DNA of 64,000 bases from Magicicada septendecula. Taxonomy: Eukaryota > Arthropoda > Insecta > Hemiptera > Cicadidae. The stretch lies in NCBI GenBank assembly GCA_034769895.1, contig CM068373.1, forward strand, positions 202,596,134-202,660,133, in the 5' to 3' direction. Positions 24,120 through 35,050 of this stretch are shown piece by piece. Made by a program: the position numbers and the translations under genes. The notes beneath the pieces were generated by a model, which saw only the letters and a program-made list of their open reading frames with translations, searched no databases and was not told the origin of the DNA. The first letter of the stretch is position 1, and the number at the start of each line of letters is the position of its first letter.

Positions 24120-25349
24120 TGATCCATACTGCTACTGCAGAAATCGTTGACATCTCATCAATTAGAATAACTGACTCTTTGTGTAGAACTGTAGCTTTTC
24201 CTGACATAGCCTTAATGGAGGAAACTGAAGAAGGCAACACTGGAACAAGAAGACCAAATAACTAACGGAGTATAATTCCTGCAGCCAAGAATTGTGCAGG
24301 TTTGCATGTCCATTTTGTTGCTAATGCTAAATGAGCCTGTTCCCTAACAATATTCAGAATATTTGCGAATACGTAGGTCATGCTACGTTCTGCTGCGGCT
24401 TATAAGAAGAACAGCTTCTCAATTGTCTTGCCCATAATTGCCTATGGCCCACATAATTTTATTTACAACTAATTTCTGTTTTTCATTTAATTTGCTATGT
24501 ATATTAGCACCATGACTGGCCTCTTCATTCACATTGTGTACAGGGTTAATAAGCATTGGCTTATTTGGTATTGGCAAGCCGATGCTCCTGCACTCCAAAC
24601 CATTACTTCTTAGAATGTAATCTATATCCTGCAATGCTGCATTTTCAGCTGCATTTCCTTCAAGGGCCTGTGTATTGTCTACATTAGTGTTTTGATAATT
24701 GTTTACACTTGAAACGGTAATGTTGGTTTGTAGAAGTAGCACATTAATGAGAACAACTCTCGTAGTTGACACGACATGTACAGTATGTGCTCTGCATTTC
24801 CTCCCAACATTTGTGCCAATCTGTGTCAATTTCAAGTAACCCACATGCAAGAGCCGCTCCTTTGTATAGCTTATAAGTTGCGTATGTATTGCTGTAGCAG
24901 CGTGGACATGCGAATGATGTTCCTCCTTTAATATGAAGTAGTAACATACGTATGTAAAATCTGTTATGATCGTTTGGTGCAACAGTGTACATTCTCCCTA
25001 TCATTTTGCAACCATCTCTCTTTCTTGGAATCCATTTATTATCAGCGAATCTGTAAAGTCCTGAAATGCCACTATACAGGAATTGACAAGCACAGGAATC
25101 GCATTGATTAAAATCAAACCATGATTTCATCAATGTTGTGCGTTTTGTTGCAGGTCCTTGGATTGCATTCTCATCCCCTGCCCTAATACACATTATAATA
25201 TCTATCTTCAAGCACAGCTAAGCGAACGATTGTATGTGACTGATCATGCATTTATTTTGAATGAAGGCACAGAATATCTGATGAGAGCTAAAGTATGGCA
25301 TATTCGCGTATGTTATAGTTACAACATATCCAGTTAATGATCGTCACTG
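24120..25349 (-). pseudogene. Helitron helicase part (Pif1-like), decayed
   Basis: From 25211 the frame reads TTLMKSWFDFNQCD, WIPRKRDGCKMIGRMYTVAP, RFYIRMLLLHIKGGTSF and GLLEIDTDWHKCWEE, the region linking Rep and helicase in Helitrons. After a frameshift near 24760, ALQDIDYILRSNGLECRSIG and LNEKQKLVVNKI mark the start of the helicase. Still lower, VILIDEMSTISAVAVW (24190-24125) is a Walker-B-like segment. The Walker A loop is not recognisable; stops and shifts are frequent between 24420 and 24210. Confidence 0.85.
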
Positions 25350-25353
25350 ACGC
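25350..25353 (+). repeat. target duplication ACGC, left of Element 1
   Basis: ACGC at 25350-25353 is repeated at 32961-32964 directly after the right LTR. Confidence 0.85.
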
Positions 25354-26433
25354 TGTAATGGGTCAAATTAGAAGGTTTTTTATTTTTTATTAATCTTGGT
25401 TTTGATTTTGTTAAAAGTGTACAATTCACTTCATATATGGGGGCCACCACAGTTTAATTTTATATTAACATAGATCACCCATTCAATCACTTTTAAATTG
25501 CCAGACTTCACCTGTAAGGAGCCTCCAGTACAGCAATGCAACATACACACAGTCAGTCAAAACAATTGCCAGACGCATTGCACAATCACAGCAGCAGCCT
25601 TGTGACACAGTCTACAGTGTGTCATCAGAGTGTGCAGTTCGGTATCAGAGAGCAAGCAGCACCAGACAATAGAATTGTGAATTTAAATCAGGGGCCTCGG
25701 GTTTACAAGATAGGCCGTTAAAACAAATTTGGCCTATCTTAGAAAGTGTGAAACAGTCATTAAAAAGTAACAGTGTACAAACAAAAAGTTTGCAGCGGAG
25801 TTCCACTATTGAAGCCTGCCGGCTAGGAACGAATTAGGCTACACGCAAAAGTTTTTCTATTATTTTCACTTTAAATTCAAATATCAGTGAAGAAAAGTAT
25901 GTGACGATAATACATCCGTGCGGTAGAAACTAACCGAGTGTTATTTCGGACCTCAACATTATAACATTTCATAGAAAGATGACTGTGCGTGAAGACCGCG
26001 TGGCTGCTGTGGGGGAAGTTTTATTAATAATAAAATGTTAAGGGTATTTTAAATTGTGAATGAGAGCGTGTACAAGCAAAGCTGGGCTGTTTCTTTTGTA
26101 TGTTATATTTGCTTTTGTGTTTTGTGAAACGATAAGGTAAGCTATAGTTAGTAAGTTCCTGTACAAACCAGGTGCACGAGTTACACAATACGTAACTCCA
26201 TGTAAAGCTATTTTTCATGTAAACAGTAATTCCAACAATTGAACATTAAAATTAATAATTATCTTCTTAAAGATGTGTAGAGTTAATTATTTCAAGAACC
26301 CATGAAACACGTTTGTATCTACATTCGTACGAAAGGATCCTGGCCCGAAATAAAACGAAACCTTCCAGGTATGTGGAAGTCAATCTATTATATTATATTA
26401 GAAGAAATTTATTAATAGTTATTTAGCATCTCA
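25354..26433 (+). repeat. Element 1 5' LTR
   Basis: 1080 bp. It contains AGCAAAGCTGGGCT (near 26075), also present in the Element 2 LTR. A consensus-like splice donor CAG|GTATGT lies at 26366-26374, near the LTR end. Confidence 0.93.
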
Positions 26434-26434
26434 A

Positions 26435-26454
26435 TGGCTTCCGTTAACAGGGAC
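26435..26454 (+). promoter_or_regulatory. putative primer-binding site of Element 1
   Basis: TGGCTTCCGTTAACAGGGAC starts one base after the LTR. Its end matches AACAGGGAC of the tRNA-Lys primer site seen in Element 3, while the middle differs. Either a degraded site or a different tRNA. Confidence 0.45.
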
Positions 26455-26623
26455 AGTTTTTGGTAATTAAAATATCAAAGACCGTACCTATAGTAGAGAT
26501 ACAAACATGTTTTTGGGGTTAGCGGAATAAAACAAAAGTGCGTTGTTAACGCAAAAGTGGTTATATAATACACTTTATTGATTATATGTTATTCATAAAC
26601 AAATATTAAGCATAGAATAAGAA

Positions 26624-27928
26624 ATGGCAGATAACAGTGAAGTCGGCTTATCTGACAATCAGACCGAGAGTCAAGTAAATGCTGACTCCGGTATTCAAAC
26701 AGAAGTAACGTCAATAAATGAGTATAACGCAGAAGCATCTGTATTTAGCTCACCAGGAGCGATATCAACTCCTGTAACAAATAAAGCTACAGAGTTGTCA
26801 GTGAACGATTTATTTAATTTCATGAGAACCATGTCTAGTGACATGAGAACCATGTCCAGTGACGTGAGAAATATGTCTAAGGATATTAAAGTAAAATTTG
26901 ATATACAGAATGATCAGTTTGATGAAATGGACAAAAAATTTGCAAATAAATTTGACATGTTAAATAGTCGTTTTGATGATAATGATATAATTTTAAATAA
27001 GATGAAAAGTGATTTTAACAATAAATTAGATGAACAGAGAATAAAATGCGAACAGCAGAATATTAAAAACGATATTATTTTTAATGAAATTAAAGAACAG
27101 AATATTCAGTTTCAGCAGAATATAAATATAAAATTTGACGAGTTGATAAATAACATACAAGACAAGAATGTATGTCTTGAAAATGCCGATGAAATGACAA
27201 AAATTAGTTCGAATAAAGTAGAACAGAGTAAGAATAATACAAACGAAAGTTGTAATGACAATGTTGTATTAGGTAATGAATTAATAAATAATAATGATGT
27301 TGATAATATTGAGCATAATAATGTAGTCGAAAAATTGGTATCTGAGAGTACTAATGAAGTTGTAGAATGTGATTATGAAATGTTAATGTGTGTTAAGGAG
27401 TTAGAGAGAGAGTGGAGAGAGAGTTATATTACAGGTATGAAACAGGGGGTAAATTGTTTACGAGGTAGAATGGGGGGTGAAGGAAGACCTTCACGTATAT
27501 ATTGTGTAGACAAGTGTGCTACAAATAAGTTTTTTGTTTTTCCTGGAGAAGTCAGGAAAGATTTAATTGAATTCATACCCTCTGTCTGTAATACTTTTGA
27601 GAGTGTGATTTGGGGTTATGAAGAGAGAGATGTAAACAGAGAATTGTGTGTTAATAAAGTCACAGAATTATATAACTTAAATAAAAAGTATGATGAATGG
27701 AAGGAAAGTTTAGAAATATATGTGAATGATAACGACTACAATGATTTAATAAAAATAATTAACCCAATAGTTAATGAATTTAATGATGGAGACTTGACAA
27801 AAATACCCAACGTAGACTGGTTTAATGATTATTTGAATAAACGGAATGAATTTAGTTTGTATGGTTACCACACACAAAACAGTCATTTGTGTGCTAATAA
27901 GATTGAACGATGTTATGTGAAACCCTGA
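26624..27928 (+). CDS. gag-like protein of Element 1
   Basis: 434 residues starting MADNSEVGL, 190 bases after the 5' LTR. The first 60 residues are polar. Repeated MRTMSSDM and FDxxDxxFxxKFDMLNSRFDD heptads at about 65-190 predict a coiled coil. A conserved C-terminal domain (about 245-430) shares EVVECDYEMLMC, VIWGYEERDVNREL, KYDEWKESLE and NPIVNEFNDGDLTK with the broken copies in Elements 2 and 3. After TGA at 27926-27928 the same frame continues LIFDDGG and stops at 27952. Since FDDGG ends the protein in the other two copies, this stop is a late change removing seven residues, or is read through. No zinc knuckle or enzymatic motif. Role as capsid protein is inferred from position. Confidence 0.7.
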   Translation: MADNSEVGLSDNQTESQVNADSGIQTEVTSINEYNAEASVFSSPGAISTPVTNKATELSVNDLFNFMRTMSSDMRTMSSDVRNMSKDIKVKFDIQNDQFDEMDKKFANKFDMLNSRFDDNDIILNKMKSDFNNKLDEQRIKCEQQNIKNDIIFNEIKEQNIQFQQNINIKFDELINNIQDKNVCLENADEMTKISSNKVEQSKNNTNESCNDNVVLGNELINNNDVDNIEHNNVVEKLVSESTNEVVECDYEMLMCVKELEREWRESYITGMKQGVNCLRGRMGGEGRPSRIYCVDKCATNKFFVFPGEVRKDLIEFIPSVCNTFESVIWGYEERDVNRELCVNKVTELYNLNKKYDEWKESLEIYVNDNDYNDLIKIINPIVNEFNDGDLTKIPNVDWFNDYLNKRNEFSLYGYHTQNSHLCANKIERCYVKP

Positions 27929-29564
27929 TTAATTTTTGACGATGGAGGTTGAAATTCATAAATGAACAATTTTAAATATGTTAATATATGGTAATGACCT
28001 AGCTGATTTTGATATTGAAGTGCGATATAACTGAATAATTATTGATGAAGAATTGTAAATACATGTTTAGTAAATTTATTTGTGTGTTGTAAAACTTTAT
28101 GAAAGTAATTAAAAATGTTGTTTCCAATAACTGAAATAATTAAAATAATACATTAAATCCTGTAATTGAATACAAACTAAATAACTACAAAACTAGGAAT
28201 TTTATATATAAAAAAGTGGTAGCGGATAGAGGATCCCCACTTGTCCCAGTGGGGTTCGTCTATTTCAGGGACGCGCCCCTGCCCACGCGAGGCTTGGTTT
28301 TCTCCATGTACCCTTATTTCCGGAGGAAGCTTTGTCCCTACCTTTAGTCCTAGTTCGTGACCTTTTAATAATCCTTATCCCTTTTGTCTTCCAGATTTCC
28401 TTAACCCTCCCCTTAGAGTAAATACATAAACAATAGTTACACAAATTGGCACACTTTTTGTAACCATTTGATTGCCTTAATTCTAAACAATACATTAGGG
28501 TAATCCTCAAAATTAAATAAACTGGTGTTATTTATGAATTGTAAACTCATCCCTTAATTAGGTAGGTAGTGCAGAAGTTTTGTGGCTGAGTAGACAAACT
28601 AAATAATAAATATTTGTATAGTTTAACCGGATTGTTGTGTACAGGGATGGGGCTGTAGATTAATGGTTGTGGTTCGTTTATTATTTTGGAAAAAGGAGTT
28701 AGGTATAGAAGTCAGTACCGTTAGAAGGGTAGTTATTCACTGCCATAGAAGTGGGGTTCTGTTCGTCTTCAATCGCATCCCTATAGACAATAATGCGGTA
28801 CATGTAACATATAACCTATTTACAGGTAGTTAAGAAAAAATAATAAGTATAAATATTATAATAAGTAAGCAAATAATTTTGGAAAATATTTCACCGTAAA
28901 AGTTGTAACCAAAGGGTTCAATTATTATTTTGTGGTACCTGCTATGTTAGGTTATGAGTACGGTATATTGGTAGTTGGAATGTGATTGTGGAGGAATTTA
29001 AAGAGAGATTAGAACCAATGATGTCATGTTTGTAAAACTTATTGAAAAAAAAAACAAAAAAAACAAAAAAAAAAAAAAAAAAAAAACTGAACCATTTAAT
29101 CACGTAGAATCATTTTGAAAATGGTAATTAAAGTCATGGAAATTGTAATTTTACATATTGATGCATTAACTTCATAAAATAAAAATGTAAGAGACAAATA
29201 TGTTATCTAAAAGATTTATAAAACTTGAAAAGTGTAGCAAGCAGATATGTCAGTATATGAAGTAACCCAAAGTGTTTAGTCTATGACAGCTGAAACTGAG
29301 AATGTTTATAACTGTTGTTTATGAAAACAAGTCTGGCACACAACGTTCAGGTAGACAGGTGTGTTGGAGTGGTATGTTGTGACTAATGCCTACAGACATA
29401 CTTGGTGACCATAACAAAACTCTATTGTGACATAAAAGAATTAAAGAAAATTTTTTGATAAAATAATAATGAGGTAATCATTGTAACTCAGAGTTTGAGA
29501 CATTAAAAAACCATTAAACCATTAAATTAATCAATTTAATAGAAACAAGGACTTTAACAATGAA

Positions 29565-29599
<35 letters not shown>

Positions 29600-29939
29600 T
29601 GTAACAAAATATAAACTTGATATCAATATAAGAAGTGGGGGTGATTTTGGGGGGTAGATTGGTGCTCAATGAAGTGACAGAACAATGGAGTGTGGAACTG
29701 TATTTGTAGAAAGATTAATTATCAATTGTTAATAAATTAATTAGCTATTAAGTGGCTATTGTGGGGGTTGCCTGTGCTCTCGCAAATAGCGAAATGGGTT
29801 GGGGGTAACAGTGAGTGTTACCTCCATCGGAGGCCAAAAGGGCGATAAATGTGCGGCACACCTTATCAGTGTAAATTAAAGTGTACACACTGCCAACTAC
29901 CGTGTCGCACATAGTAGTGATGTGTAACAGGCAATTAAA

Positions 29940-30340
29940 TAAAAGTTTAGATTTCCTCGACTTTTCGGGCGGTTACTGCCTTACCAGCACTAACCGTGGT
30001 TTTGGCTAGCGGCCAGCTATGATCATATCAAGTCCCTTGACCATAGCTGACTTGAAATTGGTATATATTTGAAATTCAATGGGGGGACAATTAGAGGAAA
30101 TCTCCGGAAACTATGGAACAGCGGCTGCCACTCTGTTCGAGGAGGAACAGCAGAGCCAGGTGGCAGATCCGTTTTTAAGGGTGTATGATTTTATAACAAG
30201 AACATGTTGATGTTCACAACTTTAAAACTTAACAGCGGAAGCAGAGACACGGAGAGGTAAAACCCTGCTCCAAAATATACCGTCTCTGTGGAAGCGAAAG
30301 GGCGAGACAGTCCTCCATAATCTGAAATAGTGTGTGTGGC
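29940..30340 (+). ncRNA. conserved structured RNA block of Element 1
   Basis: Shares ACTTTTCGGGCGGT, GGAACAGCGGCTGCCACTCT (30115-30134) and GCCAGGTGG with Element 2 (37000-37440, minus). Two stems are kept while loops change: CAGCTATG (30014-30021) with CATAGCTG (30042-30049), and CAGAGAC (30242-30248) with GTCTCTG (30282-30288). The partner in Element 2 of the second stem is CAAAGAC with GTCTTTG, a paired change. Likely functional RNA (packaging, dimerisation or translation control are options). Not an RNA gene in the host sense. Confidence 0.55.
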
Positions 30341-30581
30341 TGGGAGGTGACGCAAAGGAGTCACGAATTTAAAATTTTATGACATAAAAGTTTTTTTTCA
30401 AAGTTTGATCAAATAAAACTGCTTGTGCTCTGTTCAGGTAACTAGCTGCTTAGATATTTTAAAATAAGGTGTTCATACTATTTTAAGTGTATTATTTTAT
30501 TGTTGTCTGTTAGATAAGCATTGACAAGAATATGTAATTTTATTATGTGTGTATTTTTTTTTAAGCCAATAAGTAAATCGT

Positions 30582-31235
30582 CTGGCAGGCTAACATAAAT
30601 AACCAGAATCAGAGAAATGGGAAACAATGAGGTGAGAAGGGAGAATAAATAAAAATAAATATGTATCTTCCATGTAATTTGTTCAATTTCAAGATGTATT
30701 TTCATTGTGTTAGGAGGATCAGCTGATCAGCAATAACGTCACTGGTATATTGTTATTGGTTTGTAAATGTTACACGTAATTAATGTTTAATGTACTACAG
30801 ATATTTTGAAGTAAAGAAAAAAAAGAATATGAGAAACAAAATAATTGTGTATTTTAAATAATTTAAATATCAAGTTGATGATTATTTATATTAAATATTT
30901 GTTTGTTTTAATATTTTGTTTTATTATGTTTGTATTTCAAAGTAGGATATTACAGATGTTCAGTGCATTTTCAGAAAGGATACATGACATATGTAGGTCA
31001 AGGGTTTTGGACTTGACCTAGTTTCGATCAGCTGATGGGGGCATACACAGACTAAGCTTGTATAATAGGAAGTCAGTTTAATTTGTTTAGTTAATCTATT
31101 TAAACCAAATTTTAATAATTACTACACATAGAGGGAAACATTTAAATAAATTTAGATTGTTTCTTGAATTTTAAAATTTTTGGGAATTTTAATTTTTTGT
31201 TGAAAAAAAAAAATTTTTGATTTTTCGCCTGCCAG
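30582..31235 (+). ncRNA. second conserved RNA domain of Element 1
   Basis: Bounded by complementary CTGGCAGGC (30582-30590) and GCCTGCCAG (31227-31235). Inside is a hairpin TAGGTCAAG (30994-31002) with CTTGACCTA (31012-31020), and an AACCAGAATCAGAGAAA string. The same items occur in the same order in Element 2. Structure is inferred from complementarity only. Confidence 0.5.
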
Positions 31236-31519
31236 CGAGTACATATTTTTGAGTAATGAGTATTTTATTATGTATGTATTTAACATGTTTATTTTGTTGA
31301 TTTCTTGTACTGCACGGTATTGTTAGAATCTAAGTATTCATCTGTTAAGTTAAGGATGTTTTAGCCATAAGAAATTGTTAATTTAGCTTAGTTTAAATAA
31401 AAACGGAAAAAACAAAGAAGAGAATTTTTTTGTGATAAAATATTATTTTGAATTTTTTGTCAATCTTAAGGAATGTAATAATTTTCAATCTTATAATTTG
31501 TCAAAGTGTAATATGTAAT

Positions 31520-31878
31520 GTGAGTGTGTGTGAGCCCAGTATTTGCTAAAGGCAGCCCAGCTTGCAAAAAGGGGAACCACATCGGCGGAGGAGCTGGAAT
31601 AATTTTAGCCAGGGATTGAGGATTTTTGGGGGTAGCTTGTTAAAAGGCGAGGTGCGCCGTGGTGCGAGTCTGTTTGATTTCTCGGTGTTGGGATCTCTTA
31701 CGGAGAAGTCCAGTGATCTCGTTCAGATGAGTCCATGGTCACTGAGCCAGGGGGGTCGTGTCCCCATGCAGATTAAGAACCAGGGGGTTGTTGGCACCAG
31801 TTCCTCACCGGTCCTCTTTGGGGTTTGTCGATGAGATTTCTTCTGTCGTGAACAGCAGAATTCTCATCGAGGGGGTAT
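31520..31878 (+). promoter_or_regulatory. Element 1 conserved 3' block, hairpin and polypurine tract
   Basis: About 360 bp closely similar to the equivalent part of Element 2 and partly to Element 3 (GGGATCTCT..GAGAAGTCCAGT, GGGGGTTGT). It ends in a hairpin, CGATGAGATTTCTTCTG (31829-31845) with CAGCAGAATTCTCATCG (31853-31869), then AGGGGGTAT and the LTR. An open frame at 31562-31834 is partly shared with Element 2. Confidence 0.7.
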
Positions 31879-32960
31879 TGTAATGGGTCAAATTAGAAGG
31901 TTTTTTATTTTTTATTAATCTTGGTTTTGATTTTGTTAAAAGTGTACAATTCACTTCATATATGGGGGCCACCACAGTTTAATTTTATATTAACATAGAT
32001 CACCCATTCAATCACTTTTAAATTGCCAGACTTCACCTGTAAGGAGCCTCCAGTACAGCAATGCAACATACACACAGTCAGTCAAAACAATTGCCAGACG
32101 CATTGCACAATCACATAGCAGCAGCCTTGTGACACAGTCTACAGTGTGTCATCAGAGTGTGCAGTTCGGTATCAGAGAGCAAGCAGCACCAGACAATAGA
32201 ATTGTGAATTTAAATCAGGGGCCTCGGGTTTACAAGATAGGCCGTTAAAACAAATTTGGCCTATCTTAGAAAGTGTGAAACAGTCATTAAAAAGTAACAG
32301 TGTACAAACAAAAAGTTTGCAGCGGAGTTCCACTATTGAAGCCTGCCGGCTAGGAACGAATTAGGCTACACGCAAAAGTTTTTCTATTATTTTCACTTTA
32401 AATTCAAATATCAGTGAAGAAAAGTATGTGACGATAATACATCCGTGCGGTAGAAACTAACCGAGTGTTATTTCGGACCTCAACATTATAACATTTCATA
32501 GAAAGATGACTGTGCGTGAAGACCGCGTGGCTGCTGTGGGGGAAGTTTTATTAATAATAAAATGTTAAGGGTATTTTAAATTGTGAATGAGAGCGTGTAC
32601 AAGCAAAGCTGGGCTGTTTCTTTTGTATGTTATATTTGCTTTTGTGTTTTGTGAAACGATAAGGTAAGCTATAGTTAGTAAGTTCCTGTACAAACCAGGT
32701 GCACGAGTTACACAATACGTAACTCCATGTAAAGCTATTTTTCATGTAAACAGTAATTCCAACAATTGAACATTAAAATTAATAATTCTCTTCTTAAAGA
32801 TGTGTAGAGTTAATTATTTCAAGAACCCATGAAACACGTTTGTATCTACATTCGTACGAAAGGATCCTGGCCCGAAATAAAACGAAACCTTCCAGGTATG
32901 TGGAAGTCAATCTATTATATTATATTAGAAGAAATTTATTAATAGTTATTTAGCATCTCA
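31879..32960 (+). repeat. Element 1 3' LTR
   Basis: 1082 bp, almost identical to the 5' LTR. Followed by ACGC and then by the continuation of the Helitron. Confidence 0.93.
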
Positions 32961-32964
32961 ACGC

Positions 32965-33407
32965 TTCTTACGAATTGCATACATGTTGAGTCACATTATT
33001 TATACATGTATTGGAATAGGTTTACAACATTGATGTGAGCATTGTACTGTAGAATTAGGAAGCGATTGTAGAGAACGAATCATGATTATCAAATGATATA
33101 TTCCTTTTAGTTCAACAATTCCGTCATCTCGTCTCCGGTACTTTGGATAACCATTGTTATTTTCAGTAATTTAATGTAAAAAGTTGCTCGGTTATTATGT
33201 GTACACATTCCATCAATCATGCAAGGAACATTAGGATTACGAGCTCTACAAGATCCATGTATCATAGTCGAGATAACAATTTTATGAATCCTTGGAAAAC
33301 TGACTGGGGCAGGTATTTCTCCGCACAAAACTTGGGAGAAGCATGAGGTAGTGTATTAATCCACGTTTCTGGGATTCAATAATAAATGTGTAGGCAACAA
33401 CTGCTCA
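32965..33407 (-). pseudogene. Helitron Rep part, middle piece
   Basis: Minus-strand frames give VVAYTFIIESQKRGLIHYL (33400-33340), EIPAPVSFPRIHKIV then MIHGSCRARNPNVPCMIDG (33325-33200), NNGYPKYRRRDDG (33160-33120) and QYNAHINVV (33030-33000). These are successive hallmarks of the Helitron Rep-domain protein. Frame changes near 33190 and 33110 and stops show decay. The piece ends at the ACGC duplication of Element 1. Confidence 0.9.
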
Positions 33408-33411
33408 CAAT

Positions 33412-34690
33412 TGTAAATATACAAAATAGATCGAAATATATTAATAAATAAAAATAGTGCCAGAACTTACCTGCAAGCTTTCTCCACTACTTACCTGGTA
33501 TTTAAATTTTATCAGAAGCCCAGAGTCGCCACCTATATCTTTGAAGGACAGATATGGAGACCTTTACACTTTACCTTAATAAAAACGGGACAATTTAGCA
33601 ATCTGACCACCCCCAATAATAATTCAGAAGATCCCCGGAAGAAATGAGAAAGTGGTAATGACGAAATCACAGTCTAACACATTTTTATGTTATAAAAATG
33701 AATATTTTTTACTCACATAAAGACGGAAATTCTTCATACAAAACACAAAAGAACAAAACACATTTGGTAATGGTTAAATAGGCCTTACCCTTACATACTA
33801 TTTACACTATAGAAAGTAGCCCAGCTTTGCTCACACACACTACCACACCATTTGAAACCTCTTTAAAATATTATATTAAAATAGAAAAATAGTTTGCCTT
33901 TACACATTCATGTTTCATTTACGGTCAATCACTGTCGCGATGCCGACCGAACACGTGCTTTGTCCCGCGATCCTAATGTCCATACTTAACTGTTTTCACT
34001 TTATAACTCCACTGCACCCATTTATAACTGTGATATGTTGATTGATTTATTGGGTCCCGGTCGGTATTAAAACGTTATTACAAACGTTATTACACTGAAT
34101 TATTCATATTTAAAAAGTTCGACCCGACCGGGCCCGCGTCTCACTAATTACATCTGTTGGCTGATGTAGTTTCTCGTGGACTGCATAACGCGTCTATTTG
34201 GTGCGGACGGATGTTGATGCCCTGCTGAACGAATTTCGTCGACGCTCACAGTTGAGTTGTTGCAGTTTAGTCGCTATGCGCCTGACACATAGTTGTTTTT
34301 GCTGTGTTTTACGCCAACGATATTTAGGCGCTTCTGGCTTGATGTCACAAAAGAGGCGGACCTTAAGTTTCATATCCGCCAGCAAGTTAGACTAAGTTGA
34401 ATAAAATTTGCTTTCTGACCATCTTGGTTTTTGGAAGTAGCGTCACCTCGCGCATTTACCCGTGTCATGCGTACGGGCGCATGATCACATTCAAACAAAG
34501 TTCTTGGAAATGAGGCTTGCTGCATACCTCTGTACTGATTGCACAATGTAATATTGCGTTGCTGCTTCGTTACAACACTGTTCTATTCACCACGTGTTCT
34601 GGTCTTTGTTGAAATTCGGTTTCACAAACATTTTTTAGAAAACCCCAAAAATGAAATAAATAAAAATACCCATAAATTTGGACCGTTACA
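33412..34690 (-). repeat. Element 2 3' LTR
   Basis: 1279 bp. Lacks 26 bp present in the other LTR (near 42373). Contains the AGCAAAGCTGGGCT motif shared with Element 1. Confidence 0.92.
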
Positions 34691-35050
34691 ATACCCCCTC
34701 AATGAGAGATCTTCTGTCAAAACCGAAGAAATCTCATTGATAAAACCCCTAAGAGGACCGGTGAGGAACTGGTGCCGACAACCCCCTTGTTGTTCTTACA
34801 CTTCATGGGTAAACGACCCCCCTGGCTCGGCGACCATGGACGCATCTGAACGAGATCACTGGACTTCTCTGTAAGAGATCCCAACACCGAAAAATCGAAC
34901 AGACATGCACCACGGCGCACCTTACCTTCTATCATGTTACCCCAAAAATCCTCAATCCCTGGCTTAGATCATGCCAGATCCTCAACCGATATGTTTCCCC
35001 TTATATGCAAGCTGGGCTGCCTTTAGCAGATACTGGGCTCACACACACAC
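34691..35050 (-). promoter_or_regulatory. Element 2 conserved 3' block, hairpin and polypurine tract
   Basis: On the minus strand it is closely similar to 31520-31878 of Element 1. The hairpin arms are 34725-34739 and 34700-34715 (CAATGAGATTTCTTC paired with its near complement). Next comes GAGGGGGTAT and then the LTR at 34690. An open frame at 34717-34935 shares RRGACLFDFSVLGSLTEKSS with Element 1. Confidence 0.7.

Larger units (their letters stand above)
27953..31519 (+). other. Element 1 long noncoding interior with conserved blocks
   Basis: No coding signal in any frame. Long A runs occur at 29045-29086 and 29569-29596. Segments at 29940-30340 and 30582-31235 are strikingly similar to reverse-strand segments of Element 2. 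A GC patch with a small hairpin (28220-28290) is also present. Confidence 0.7.
25354..32960 (+). mobile_element. Element 1: recent pol-less LTR retrotransposon
   Basis: LTRs 25354-26433 and 31879-32960 (TGTAATGGGTC ... CATCTCA), flanked by ACGC duplications, total 7607 bp. The LTRs differ only by a 2-bp indel near 25590/32115 and one substitution, indicating very recent integration. The interior has one gag-like frame (26624-27928) and then 3.9 kb without any coding signal for protease, reverse transcriptase or integrase. That noncoding part shares several well-conserved stem-loop blocks with Element 2. It is inserted in the Helitron remnant. Confidence 0.93.

Noticed and set aside
26024..26218. 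64-codon minus-strand frame repeated at 32551-32745
   Set aside because: Same reason: both lie in the LTRs of Element 1.
34198..34395. 65-codon plus-strand frame repeated at 42956-43153
   Set aside because: Lies in both LTRs of Element 2, antisense to the element.
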